64,000 nucleotides of DNA from Ophthalmolycus amberensis (taxonomy: Eukaryota > Chordata > Actinopteri > Perciformes > Zoarcidae): positions 1 through 64,000 of the forward strand of contig JAFEUB010001192.1 in the NCBI GenBank assembly GCA_024529925.1, written 5' to 3'. Below are positions 13,101 through 25,193 of the stretch, one piece after another (the stretch's first letter is position 1; the number at the start of each line of letters is the position of its first letter). The notes beneath the pieces were generated by a model that was given only the letters and a program-made list of their open reading frames with translations, was not told where the DNA came from and ran no database searches. The translations under genes were made by a program, and so were the position numbers.

Positions 13101-14660
13101 CTTAACCATCAGATTATAAGAGAAAGAAGTTGATTATCGACCTTTATAACAGGAGGAAGCATCACCAATTCTCATTTTTTTTAAACCTGCAGGTTGTAAC
13201 TGTTTCCTCAGCATATCTGGGAGTTTGTTGATGTGAAATTGGCTATGCGTTCCAATACCATTCTACCATACTATTTAGTGTGCAAGAAAAAGATTTTGTA
13301 AGTCCCAACACATATGTCAAATATTACATCAGGTCCCATTTTGCAGCATCCAAGCCAGCATGCTTTTCTGGCTAGTCTAACCCACAATCCTTCAGGAAGC
13401 AGATATATGAGCAAGAGCATCAGGGTGTAAGGTATTAGGTTATTAGGAAGTAGTATGTCCGAATCGAATGCATACTACATGCAACTGTACGTCCTTTCTA
13501 AGGGCAGCTGCAGTACATAATGAAAGTAAAAATAAAAAGTATGCGATTTCGAACGCAGCTTAAGAGTCGACAACCATGCCAGCGTCTTTGTAAATCTGTC
13601 GCTAAACTAAATGCTAACATCAACACGCTCACATGCTATCATTGACATTGTAGCAAATAATGTTATGTTTGCAATCTTGGTTACTTTGTAGCATGTAGCA
13701 TGCTAAGGTTTGCAGGTATTTGGTTATAAATTCAAGTCTTTGACAAAATAGACTGAGTTCACAGAAATACGTGAACTGACCACAAGCTCCTAACAGCATG
13801 TTGGCAGCACGGAAACAATGTCAATGGAAAATCAATTAGGATTCTTTGTCATGGCAGACACAAAAATTAAACGCATGTGAATGGGCAACGCTCAGAGCTA
13901 CTGATTTAGTACAAACAGTGAGAAAGACTATGGTGGTGGGATGGAGGGAGAGAGGGGAGGTGGACGGATCAAACACAGGACTTTATTAAAACAGGATACT
14001 AGTCACGTACCAAAGTGTTGTTGAGTTATTGTAAAGTTACGTTTGGGACGTCGTTACTTAGGTTCCGTACGTATTTTAAGCCCAACTTTGATGTTTTTCT
14101 TAAACCTAACTTGTTGCCTAAACCCTAACGTTATTTTTGTTGCCTGAAACTAATTATTTCTAGGACCAACCATGATGTTTTCCTGAAACTAACTAAGTGG
14201 TTTTGTTGTCTAAACCAAACGTTGGTTTTGTTGGCCAAACCTAACGTTATATTGTTTCTGTGGTGGTGGCACATACCGGTATGTAATATTCATTAACGGT
14301 CCACGTACCGAGCTCTGATTGGTCAGTGTGTATTTGAAGAAAATTAATTAAATCACACGTTGCTGAGGGAGCAGAGGGCCAGAAAATGATCAGAAGGCAA
14401 TTCATTGGTGATATTTTGCCTTCAATAAATAAATGTTGGAAAACAATCACTTGAGTCGTCTCGTTCCATGACCCACAACTGTTACATATGGACCAGATGG
14501 AAGGTAACTGAAGATAGGAGTAATGATATACTATTTTATTAGTTTAAGGGGCTTTTGTTACCCACCAAGTTGCAGCGGAACCGGATGTTCCTCGTAGAAC
14601 CTGTCTGAATGGACTTTTATCTGTTCACCTTTTCTTCTGGATGGTTCTCCTCTGACTCAT
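13101..14660. other. Non-coding sequence with degenerate CCTAAC-type repeats
   Basis: No gene is visible. Between about 14090 and 14245 the words TTTTGTTGCCTAAACC and CTAACGTTA recur imperfectly, which looks like a decayed interspersed repeat. The same sequence is present in unit 2 (51240-52800). Confidence 0.4.
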
Positions 14661-14679
14661 CTCCCGAGTCAAAACCACA

Positions 14680-15456
14680 CCCATTAATGCATTGCTGGTG
14701 AAATCCAGGGAACTGCCATTACATGTGAGGAGAACTGAGTTAGCACTATCACACTGGATTAGTATTCAGGGTGGACTTAACGGAAATACAGCATCGACTG
14801 TCCTGTACAATGGTTGGGAGTACTCGACATTCTCTGGTAAAAGCTTTGGATGGGACATCTTGGCAGGAAATTTGGAATAATGACAATAAGGGTAGAAATT
14901 ACAACAAAATTCAGACATCAGTCAGAGTGAGACGTGATGGAAGTAAAAGTAGAAAAGAAGATGTTACTTTCAGATTAAGGTTCAGACATACAGGACTCAA
15001 TGACACATTATACACATCATGAAAAAGACAGAGTGGGATAAATGTGAGATATGCAACTGTAAAGAAACTGTAGAACATGTGCTGATAGAGTGGAGGAAGT
15101 TCAGGGTGGAAAGAGAAAGACTGAAGAACAGAGTGGTAGATACAGGAAGGGAGTGGAGCATCAAAGGACTGTTAGAGACAGGGGACAAACAAGTTCAGCT
15201 TAAAAGGGCTTTATTTAATATTTTGAATGAAACGGGTTAAAAAGCCAGAATATAACTGCTATATGAAGTTTATTTCTATTTTTTCATTATATTTATGAAT
15301 AACATTATTATTGTGTTTAAATGATAACTGTCATAGAGTCATGATGTTACACACTCCGGTCCAGTAGGTGGCGCCTTAAACATTGGTTTGTAGTCCGCCT
15401 ATTAAAGTGAAAGAAGAAGAAGAAGAAGAAGAAGAAGAAGAAGAAGAAGAAGAAGA
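14680..15456 (+). mobile_element. LINE 3' end, 5'-truncated and internally deleted (unit 1)
   Basis: Two open stretches encode the end of a reverse transcriptase (VLYNGWEYSTFSGKSFGWDI) and, directly after it, the C-terminal zinc region (CEICNCKETVEHVLIEW). Both match the longer LINE at 47045-48297 position by position, but the RNase H domain between them is missing. The element ends with ACTCCGGTCCAGTAGGTGGC and a (GAA)n tail at 15410-15456, as in the longer copy. The reading frame is broken. The LINE clade is uncertain; an RNase H-bearing I/Nimb-like clade is likely. Confidence 0.75.
15410..15456. repeat. (GAA)n tail of LINE
   Basis: A GAA run forms the 3' tail of the LINE and ends about 85 bp before the start codon of the zinc-finger gene. 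The unit 2 counterpart is 53550-53590. Confidence 0.9.
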
Positions 15457-15541
15457 GGAGGACTCATCTCCTGGTAGCCTATAAAGCTATTGAAGTTATC
15501 CGGAGTTCGTATGGAGGAAAACTTTCTGTGGTTTAGTGAAA

Positions 15542-18500
15542 ATGGCTAAACTAGAAATGCTGAGATCTTTAGTCAACCGGCGACTAACTGCGGCTGATGA
15601 AGAGATATTTGGTCTGTTTGAAAGTACGATAGCAGAGTACGAGGAGGAACTCTCTCGTTCAAAAGAGGAGAATAAGCGACAACGGGAACGTCTGGACGCT
15701 GTTTTCAACCCGGAAGTCCGGATACAAAGAGCACGTGGGTTCACTTTATTTCTTCTCTCAGTTCTGTTCATCCTCCGGCTGATGACTTAACGTAGTTTGG
15801 AGTGAGACTCTGTTGCAATTCGTCGTTCTCTTCTTCTCCTGATTTAATACCTGCAAACATGTCGCTTTTCGGCGAAAGCTTAATATCATCCACGTGAGTG
15901 TAGATCCGTAGAGTTTTTATTTTGTTTTGGGGGGGGGGGGTCGTCAACTGGCCAGCCAGCGTTTCTCAGATTGGAGTGAGACAAGGAGAACATGTGATGT
16001 CGTGATCTTCGCAATAAAACATATTTCGAGTCTTGGCTAATCAGCGTTAAGATGTCTACAGCGTCTTAATTTCCCTCCGTTAAAGTTTAAGTTCCGTTAC
16101 CGTTCAGACTTGTTGGGTTAAGTTAACGTCCACTGCATGCGGAACTTTGTCAACGGCTAATGCTGCGTTCACACCGGTCGCGTTGATTTTTTGACGCGCT
16201 GCAAAATCGCGTCCAACGCACTGCAAAAAAGCGTCCAACGCGCCGCCGGTCGTGTTCAGACCAAACGCCGCAAAATCTCGTAGCGCCGGAGAGGGGGCGT
16301 GGTTTATCGACTGGAAGCCGTTCACCTGGCCGCCATTACTTTCCGCTATCAACCGTGAAAGGAATAAGGACAATTGCTGCTTTGTACGTGTTGTGGAAGT
16401 CCCTCAAACGTCGGAATGCCAAACGCAGTCATGTCTGGTTCATAATATTGTTCAGAGGAGCTCCGTGGATTGTATCGAGCTGTATTCACTGTGTCTAGCA
16501 AGCCACCGGTCGCTGTTTACAGCTGTAGGAACACAACATAAACTGATTTGGCTGTGATTCAACGGAAAATAAACCGACAAAAAGGGACTCCGAAATAACT
16601 ACATAATGATGCCGATTTGTACTTGTCTTCTCCGACAAAAAGGGACTCCGAAATAACTACATAATGATGCCGATTTGTAGGCTACTTGTCTTCTCAATGG
16701 AGCTCTGATGGATCGGTGCTAGGCTATGCTAACATCGTAGCAGCTCCACCAGCACTCAATAACGTCACGTAGACGTAAATACGGCAGCGTCTATTCATTG
16801 TTTGTACCGTATGGTTTACACACACACATGTATACACGTAGTTTGGTCCGGTCTCTATTGATATGAGGTATCGTAGAGCTCGGGGAACCCACAAACCGCC
16901 ACTATTAATTTGTCCTCCATTGTTGTTTGTGATTCAGCACCGGCAGGAGCTACGGCACTGATGACGGGAGCAGCAACTCAACGCTGATAGGCTATCGCGC
17001 CACAGCGTCACGCGATTATTTCGCAGAAGTTGAAAAATTTCAACTTGCGCGTTGGCGATTTTGCGGCGTCCAACGCGTCCACCGCGTCCACCGCACTGCA
17101 ATAACGCATCCAACGCGCCGCGCCATCGCAAAATCGCGGCGCGCCAGTCTCATCGCGTCTGTGCATAGACTTTGTATGTAATCTCGACGCGCGTCAAAAA
17201 ATCAACGCGACCGGTGTGAACGCCCCATAACGCTCATCATTATCAAGATTTAGGAGGAAAAAGCGTAACGTGATGAAACATGAATCCCCCTCCGTGTTCC
17301 GGTTCAGTACACGCGGTCACTCATTAACATTAAACTGGAACACCTGCGGTTCTGGTTGCAGTTTTTTTTGTTTAACTTAAAGTAGAATGACGCGATTTTG
17401 TGGTGATAATAACTGGAAACATGAGGCCGAGATACTGATGAGATGATGAGGTCAAGAGCTTCAGGAAGAGGATGTTGTGTGTGTAGCGCAGGGTTGAGAT
17501 GTGAGTGGAGCTGGGCCTGGATAAAGGTGGAGGTCTAAACAGACGTGAAGAGAGACAGTGGGAGACAGTTATTTGTGTGTGCTGTGCAATGTCTGGTATG
17601 TTCTCTGCAACACAATAATAGGCCCGGTTCTTTGCCGAGGCCATATATGACCTGCAAATGCCTCCTCCTGTGCTCTTTGCCCTATGTGGATGTTTCATGT
17701 TACAGCGGCCACCTGTCATCCTACAGAGAACTATTCAGAGAGCATGATAGAAACATTTTTTCCTATTACAATGCTAACTGCAGCCTGTGCTCCAATGAGC
17801 AGAGGCTGCAGTTAGCATACCATCCTCCAATGAGATGAAGTACAGCAACAAGGGCTCACGTGCCCTCATCACACTGCCAGACACTGTTCACTGTAATGAC
17901 CACAGCAAGTGTACTTCCGGTCCCAACAGTCCCACGTGCAGTTGCTCCCAAAGGCCCTGAAGTAATGAGAGAGCGTTAAGGAGCCTGAACCTTCATGATT
18001 TCAATAATTGAACCAAATTGAATGCATATTAATTGTAAATAGAAGATAGGCCAGAATTATAACGGCTTTACAGTAACAGTGGAAGTTAATATTAAGCCAT
18101 ACAGTAGCAGGGTTAAATGAAAACTAATCACTTTATTTTGTATAGGCGATGGTTCTCACTACTATAGAAATATGCTAGCGGTATTTACAGGCATTAAACG
18201 TGTAAGTATTGTGAGGAATTTAAGTTTTAAAGCACTCCTTGCGATGGATATTATGTGTTACAATATGTTTACTTGTAGAAGGTTTAAACTAAAGGGAGAG
18301 TTACTGAATTTGTTGTGCACTGTGAGAGAAACCAGAGAATTTATGACACTGCCATAAAGTCAGAGAGAGGGGGGATGTTGCTGAAGAGTTTCTGAGCACA
18401 GCCTTCAAGAAGGGGGGTGAATTGGTCAAGGAAGTGGCCGACTGAAGTCCGACGGGTTCAGCCAATCACTGAGCTGATCGATGGGCTGAGGAATGAGTAA

Positions 18501-21158
18501 TATGAGACATTTCAGAGACTTTGGAGGGACAAAGAAACTGTGAATCCCCGGAGATAATCGGACCTCATCTGGACCATGAGGCGGACACACCAGTCTGTCG
18601 TGTGGTGCAGATGTTAAAAAAAATGAATGCTCTTACTAATACTGCGACAACTACTACTGCTGCTGCTAATATAGTATTACTGCTACTACTACTTCTACTA
18701 TATCTTTTGCTGTTGCTACTATTACTACTACATCAATATTATTACTACCACTATTACTTATACGACAACTGCTACTACTGCTATTCATGCTACTAAAAGT
18801 AGTAATACTACTACAGCTTCTACTGCCATTACTATTACGACTACTACTACTACTACTGTGATATTAAATACTACGACCAATACTACAGCTATTACTATGA
18901 CTACTGATACTACGTCTTCTACTACTTCTTCTAATTACTAATACTTCTACTACTAATAATACTTCTACTACAACTACAACTTCTACTACTACTACAAATA
19001 TCACTACTACTACTAGTACTTATTCGAATGCTACTAATACTTTTACTAATAATACTTCTACTACAACTTATACTACTACAAATATCACCACTGATGAATT
19101 TTTTTAAGCCACAGAAACTGTTCAAATATCAAAATGTTCAGCTCTTTCAGGAGAGGTGTGATGACTTTTCATATTTGTAATCTTTAAACTCTTTGAATTA
19201 TTAAGCTTTTTGCAATTTGTTTTTGAATTAGATATCTATTTTCAGCAATGTTTTTGCGATTAATTTCAGTTTTCAGCATTCAAATGCATTTTCAGCAGGA
19301 AATGCTTTTTCTAGTTGTATTATCTGATTCTATTGATACTCTGGAAGTCTAGGTCCAGGAGACTATTTGCTCAATTCTAAAATGTCTTTGTAACACCTCT
19401 GTGTGTGTTTACTGGTTTCCTGCAGACGTCCAGCAGCTGTTGTTGGTTAAAGAAGAGGTTCCCTCTGAGCAGCAGGAGTGGAGCTCCAGTCTGGACCAGG
19501 AGGACCCAGAACCCCCACACATTAAAGAAGAACAGGAGGACCCAGAGCCCCCACACATTAAAGAAGAACAGGAGGACCCAGAGCCCCCACACATTAAAGA
19601 AGAACAGGAGGACCCAGAGCCCCCACACATTAAAGAAGAACAGGAGGACCCAGAGCCCCCACACATTAAAGAACAGGAGGACCCAGAACCCCCACACATT
19701 AAAGAAGAACAGGAGGACCCAGAACCCCCACACATTAAAGAAGAACAGGAGGACCCAGAACCCCCACACATTAAAGAAGAACAGGAGGACCCAGAACCCC
19801 CACACATTAAAGAAGAACAGGAGGACCCAGAACCCCCACACATTAAAGAAGAACAGGAGGACCCAGAACCCCCACACATTAAAGAAGAACAGGAGGACCC
19901 AGAACCCCCACACATGAAAGAGGAACAGGAGGACCCAGAACCCCCACACATTAAAGAGGAACATGAGGAACCAGAGCCCCCACACATTAAAGAAGAACAG
20001 GAGGACCGAGAGCCCCCACACATTAAAGAGGAACAGGAGGACCCAGAGCCCCCACACATTAAAGAGGAACAGGAGGACCCAGAACCCCCACACATTAAAG
20101 AGGAACAGGAGGAACTCTGCACCAGTCAGGAAGGAGAGCAGCTTCAAGGTCTGGAGGAGGCTGATGTCAAGTTCTCATTCACTCCTGTGAAGAGTGAAGA
20201 TGAAGAAGAGGAAGCTCAGTCCTCACAGCTTCATCAAAGACAAACTAAACAGATGGAAACAGAAGCTGATGGAGAAGACTGTGGCGGACCAGAACCAGAC
20301 AGGAACTTGGATCCGGATAGACATCCAGAACCAGATACTGATGAGAAGACTGGAGACTCTTCTGACACTAATGAGGGTGGTGATTGCAAGAAGACCAGAG
20401 AACCTCAGTCAGGTTTAAACTATTTGAAACCTGATGAAGTCCGTGTCAGTGATTCAAGATGTAGCGCTGGTGAAAAACATTTTAGATGCTCTGAGTGTGA
20501 GAAAACATTTGGCAAGAGACAAACTCTGAAGATACACATGAGAACCCACACAGGAGAAAAACCTTTCAGCTGCTCAGTCTGTAAGAAATCTTTTAGCGAA
20601 CGTTCAACTTTACAGAAGCACATGAGAACCCACACAGGAGAAAAACCTTTCAGCTGCTCAGTCTGTAAGAAATCTTTTAGCCATTGTTCAAATTTACAGG
20701 AGCACATGAGAACCCACACAGGAGAAACACCTTTCAGCTGCTCAGTCTGTAAGAAATCTTTTAGCCAGCGTTCAAATTTACAGAAGCACATGAGAACCCA
20801 CACAGGAGAAAAACCTTTCAGCTGCTCAGTCTGTAAGAAATCTTTTAGCCAGCGTTCAAATTTACAGAAGCACATGAGAACCCACACAGGAGAAAAACCT
20901 TTCAGCTGCTCAGTCTGTAAGAAATCTTTTAACGACTGTTCAACTTTACAGACGCACATGAGAACCCACACAGGAGAAAAACCTTTCAGCTGCTCAGTCT
21001 GTAAGAAATCATTTAAAGATCGTTCAACTTTACAGAGCCACATGAGAACCCACACAGGAGAAAAACCTTTCAGCTGCTCAGTCTGTAAGAAATCTTTTAG
21101 CCATCGTTCAACTTTACAGAGCCACATGAGAACCCACACAGGAAACAATCCCCTTTAG
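15542..21158 (+). CDS. C2H2 zinc-finger protein with 17 acidic IKEE repeats
   Basis: This is a probable nuclear DNA-binding factor of the large fish C2H2 family. Exon 1 (15542-15734, MAKLEMLRSLVNRRL) encodes the N-terminal coiled coil usual in this family and ends at a GTGGGT donor. Exon 2 (19426-21158) starts after TGCAG and the phases join (C|AC). Exon 2 encodes VQQLLLVKEEVPSEQQ, then 17 tandem units close to EDPEPPHIKEEQ, an acidic linker and eight C2H2 fingers. The first finger is CSECEKTF-type, and the rest are CSVCKKSF with TGEKP linkers. The varying residues lie at the base-contacting helix positions. The stop codon comes right after TGNNPL. The next 100 bp still read as a ninth finger-like unit (CDKSFQHESPLKLHMINC) in another frame, and a CCCC run at the junction explains the shift. 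AATAAA follows at 21402. No gene name is assigned because the family is lineage-specific. Confidence 0.9.
16161..17227. mobile_element. PIF/Harbinger-type MITE, copy 1
   Basis: The terminal inverted repeats share GCGTTCACACCGG and extend into long, GC-rich, imperfectly paired ends. The element is flanked by TAA at 16158-16160 and 17228-17230. Unit 2 has a single TAA at 54311-54313 with no insert, so the boundaries and the 3-bp target duplication are directly visible. The 3-bp TAA duplication fits PIF/Harbinger. There is no transposase. A second copy in opposite orientation lies at 35929-36944. Confidence 0.85.
18640..19090. repeat. Imperfect (ACT)n trinucleotide microsatellite
   Basis: About 450 bp of ACT/ATT/TAC triplets with many interruptions lie inside the zinc-finger intron. 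The tract is absent from unit 2, where different sequence lies between the same flanks. Confidence 0.9.
19494..20103 (+). repeat. 36-bp coding minisatellite (17 units)
   Basis: The in-frame 36-bp units encode EDPEPPHIKEEQ. Unit 5 is 33 bp (one Glu lost). Units 12-15 carry single changes (HM, EEH, EEP, DRE). Because the unit length is a multiple of three, the antisense frames are open as well, which gives spurious long ORFs. Confidence 0.95.
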
Positions 21159-22296
21159 CTGTTGTGGTTGCAGTAAAGTTTCTGTTTGTGATAAAAGCTT
21201 TCAGCACGAGTCACCTCTGAAGTTACACATGATTAACTGCGGTTCAACTACACTGATTTCAATACAAAAAGTTATTCACTGAATGAGCGCCAACTGTACA
21301 GTTTGAAATAGTTTTGATGATTGATTTGATGGTAATGTAAGTTTAAGACGATGGTTTTACCTGCATCTGTGCACAGTATATTGTTTTCAAATGATTTCAT
21401 CAATAAAAAGTAAAAGGTTTGTGTATTTCACTGGTTCATACCGTTTTACGTAGCACACTTTGTTCGTCAGGATTAAATCCATCAGTGACTGGAGTGTGAC
21501 TCAATAGTTCTTTATCTTTCTTGGCAGTTTGCACTCTTGCTGCTGCCATTACTGGTATAAAATTGTCATCTTGTCTGACACAAACTCATGAAAAGGTCCT
21601 TAGAAAAAGCAATCTACGCATTCTTTGGACTCACAAACCAACAACATCCTTCTCTCGATCTATAGTTGCTTCCAGTTGATCAACAGGCCGACACATTCCT
21701 GAATGTGTTCACAACTTGTCGATACTTTCTTAGATTGCCGGTGGCTTTTCTTGATCATACCATCGTCTTATCCTAATCATTGTGCTCCCCAGGCCTCTTG
21801 TTCATGTGTATGAGCACTTTTACCAGCTCAACTTTAGGTAACCATGAAACAGGCCCCACCTTTGACTTTATCACACAGCTCCAACACAATATATCAGGAT
21901 TGGTGCGGCAGCAAAGGGGTTGGACCTGATCACACCCGGCCCTCATTCGTTGTGTTACATAATGCTGTGTGGAAAATACTAAATTCTAAAAATAGTGTAT
22001 GGTCTATAGAGATTAAAACAAAAAATAAAATGTCAGTGAATCAAACGACATCAAGATACGGTAAGTGATGCAGAACAATCAAAGAAAAACAACTCACTTT
22101 TTTACTCTGTGTGGCTGCCATGCAGGTAATCTATATTCAGCAAAATGCTTCCTTCTTAAATAGGATCCAGCTATTGAGATTAATGCTGTGTGCAGCTATT
22201 TGTGTCCCTATTTAAAGCATTTATCGATCAGTGCGACCCTGAAACTGTGAAAGTACATCGCCAGCATTCTGACCAAGCACACTGACAACCACCACC

Positions 22297-22327
<31 letters not shown>

Positions 22328-24540
22328 ACACACACCACGGAGAGGAACCCTCAATCTGAGCAGCAGCCCCTCGAGACTCCCCCAAGTGCTGTGGTCTGCA
22401 GGTATTGGAGCACTATTATTAACATTGTTTCCTCAAACAAACTCCAATAAATTCTATATGCAGTGGCTCGAATCCACAAGGTTTGCACTGTACTTGTTTA
22501 ACTTTAAAGGCGTATACTCTGCATAAAAACCTGTCTTTTGAATATCAAAAATTGTAAACAAATGAAGTTGTAAAATGTATATAGTTTTGTCAAAGACTGA
22601 GATTAAGTATGTGGCTATAGCTTAAATTCAGTCAGTTGGACTCGAAGGGTGACCAATTTTCACTGCAGAGAAACAGTGAAACATCCATAGAAACTTCTCG
22701 AACCCCTCCCGCAGCAAAATACTCTTCTCTGTTGTCCATTCACATCCTTACTATTTTCTACCCAATTGTGACTTTGTCAATATTTCTGCTAAAATACGGC
22801 TAAATACCGCAGCTGTGGACTTGAAACATTACTCAGCTCAGATTTTAAGCTTCAGTAATCAATGCTTTTGTATTAACAATGGATCAAATTACTATTTGTA
22901 ATGTGAAGGTGCATCGGTCGTGGACTAACCGATACAAAACGATCACCCAACACTGCAGATCCCCTCAGCTCAACAAAATGTTTAGCTTCTTTCAGGTCAT
23001 TAATGTGTTTTCTGGCCTGAAACTTTTAGTTTTTAGTCCCACCACTTTCATCAAGCTTGTTTCCAGTAGCAGACAGCTATTATCAGTCAAAAAGCGAAAA
23101 AGAAAAAGAGCCAGATATGGCTCAGGAGTTGATGGAGATCAAAAACAGAACCAGAAAGACAATGAATATCGAACTTAACATTCGTCAGGGGGCCAGAAAC
23201 ACAAATCTGCTTTGCTATGATCTTGATGTTTGTCCTAATTACCAAAGATAATTCCACACTTTGCGAACAATAAAATAACCAAACCAGCAACTTTTTCTAC
23301 AAGGTCTAAAACATTAGACAGCTGATAAAAGAAAACATAAGAAAATATTATCTTTTCTCTTAGGCCTGCTGACTCCGATAGTGTCAAGTGTTCTTTGAAA
23401 TTCCCGTGAGGGAGCTAAGAGGTGGCCAGAGACATCCATCACCTTTTGGCTGACATACCTACATCTGACATCCTCCAATGTAATATCTATGATTATTACA
23501 TGCTTATAGTGTCTACAGATGAATACTGGTGAGACGGCTTATGAGTCAAAGAAATCTGTAAATATATGATTGTTGAATAAAAACTGCAAAATAAAGTGGT
23601 TGTTGAACACAAGGTGTGAGTTCGCTTTGACTTGAGCACTAAACGCTGATGTTGTATTTCATTCCAAATGTATTGTGAGTCCTGTGACTGCTGCTTCACA
23701 ATAAAAGCTTCTTGTATCACTTTGACTGGAGAAGTTGTGATGATTGACACTCAAAACATAACTCAACAAGTGGAAATTACTCATAAAAATCAACCAGTCA
23801 GAAACTGGAGGTTCTGAATCAATGAATAGACTTCACAAGACTCGTGTTTCAGAGGTTTGTTGGTCCTCCGCCCACAGAGACAAAAGGCTGAAGTGTTGCT
23901 CCTAACACAGTTTGTCCTTCAAAATAATTAAACTCTAATTTAATGCATTTAGTTTTAATCATGAGTCGCCTGATGCGAACGCTCCAAAGTGGTAAACAAT
24001 TGAATCTTTGTCTTCACTGCCATCTAGTGAATAAAACAGAAATGCACCAAATAACCACTGAATGCGGCGCAAAGTTTCACCGTTGATGGTCTGTGGGACA
24101 TCGCAAGGCATTGTGGGACACCGCAAGGCATTGTGGGATTCCAGGCAATGCAAGACAGACGGGCGACGCAGAGACTTGAGGGGTCGAAAGTGGCAAAATC
24201 TGAACGTGATGCAAACAACACAGTTATTTAGCCTGAACATTTTACAAAGACAAAGAGAAAGTGATGCAGCAGCAGCACAAGAAGTTCAGTGTTTCCCTGC
24301 TGTGGATGAATCTCTCTGGAGGAGAAGATCTTTGCTGTAGTTTCTAGGATGTCTCTTTTGTTCGTCCTGTGAGATAATAGATACAGAAATGAAGACACGA
24401 CCTGTTGTAAACGCTGTAGGACGACTATTTTAAATGTTTGCTCACTAGAAGCTACTTTCTGAATATCGATGACACGTGCACAGAGACGAGCAACAACTGG
24501 AGGATGCGTGATGTCATTTAAAATAAACTCACAAGACAAC
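21159..24540. other. 3' flank of the zinc-finger gene, intergenic
   Basis: This contains the probable polyadenylation signal AATAAA (21402-21407), a CA microsatellite at 22309-22335 and otherwise unrecognised sequence. It matches unit 2 at 58463-62450, except that unit 2 has about 570 extra bases at 59424-59995. A small cluster of GCATTGTGGGA words near 24110-24140 is noted separately. Confidence 0.6.
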
Positions 24541-25193
24541 TTCAGAGTTTGTTCACATTTTTTATTTTCCTAAAGAGGGTCGTCCTCTTTAAAATGACAA
24601 AAACTAAACTTTTCATCACTTTTTCAAAAGTGTTTCCAAGTCGAGAACGAACAGAAAGACGACTGATAACAAAACAAACAATAAATACTTTGTGAAGCAT
24701 CCGAGCAAAGAGAAGATTCCTGTTTCTGTAACTTTCCACGACTGATATCAGAAGAACCATGAAGATGGTTGGTACAAACATGTCAGACGGTGTAAACCTG
24801 GTACATGATGCCGTCAGGACGTGTGCTACACCACCCTGAAGGAAGGAGCGGATTCATGTTCACACCCGGTCCACTTGATGAGTACAGACCTCATGATGGT
24901 GAAGTGGGGACGGGCTCTTGTGTTTCTCTGGCCGTTATGATCCAGATACTCTTAATACCCCAAAACGGGTAATTTAAGTCAAAAACAAAACACTACTGTC
25001 ATGGATAAACCAGGAATACAAAACTAATTCCACTTCAGGAAGTGATGGACGTCGGCCGGAGCGATGGAGGCCGAGGCGTTGGCAGGGTCGTCATGGAAGG
25101 TCCACGTGAGGAAGAGGAAGGGGAGGAAGAGGAGGGTGAGGGTTTGGGGGTTGTCTCCTCCTGGTCCTCATTCTATATCGTCCTCGCTCAGAC
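24541..25193 (-). other. tomm20: tomm20 3' UTR
   Basis: This is the sequence downstream of the tomm20 stop on the minus strand. TTTATT at 24561-24566 reads AATAAA on the minus strand, just before the inferred 3' end. The piece 24580-24925 is repeated at about 44990-45324 and its right part is missing from unit 2. Confidence 0.5.

Larger units (their letters stand above)
15735..19425 (+). other. Intron 1 of the zinc-finger gene
   Basis: The intron is bounded by GTGGGT and TGCAG. It holds the Harbinger-type MITE (16161-17227), about 1.4 kb of unique sequence, and the trinucleotide microsatellite. From about 18605 to 19310 it is not alignable by eye with the corresponding part of unit 2 (55675-56215), although both flanks are. 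Confidence 0.75.

Noticed and set aside
19377..20147. Long minus-strand open frames (NVWGFWVLLFF and CSSLMCGGSGS repeats)
   Set aside because: They are antisense to the 36-bp coding repeat of the zinc-finger gene. A unit divisible by three leaves all frames open, so they are not independent genes.
20420..21148. Minus-strand frames opposite the zinc fingers (FSPVWVLMC repeats)
   Set aside because: They are antisense shadow of the 84-bp finger repeat, also divisible by three. The same occurs at 57403-58452.
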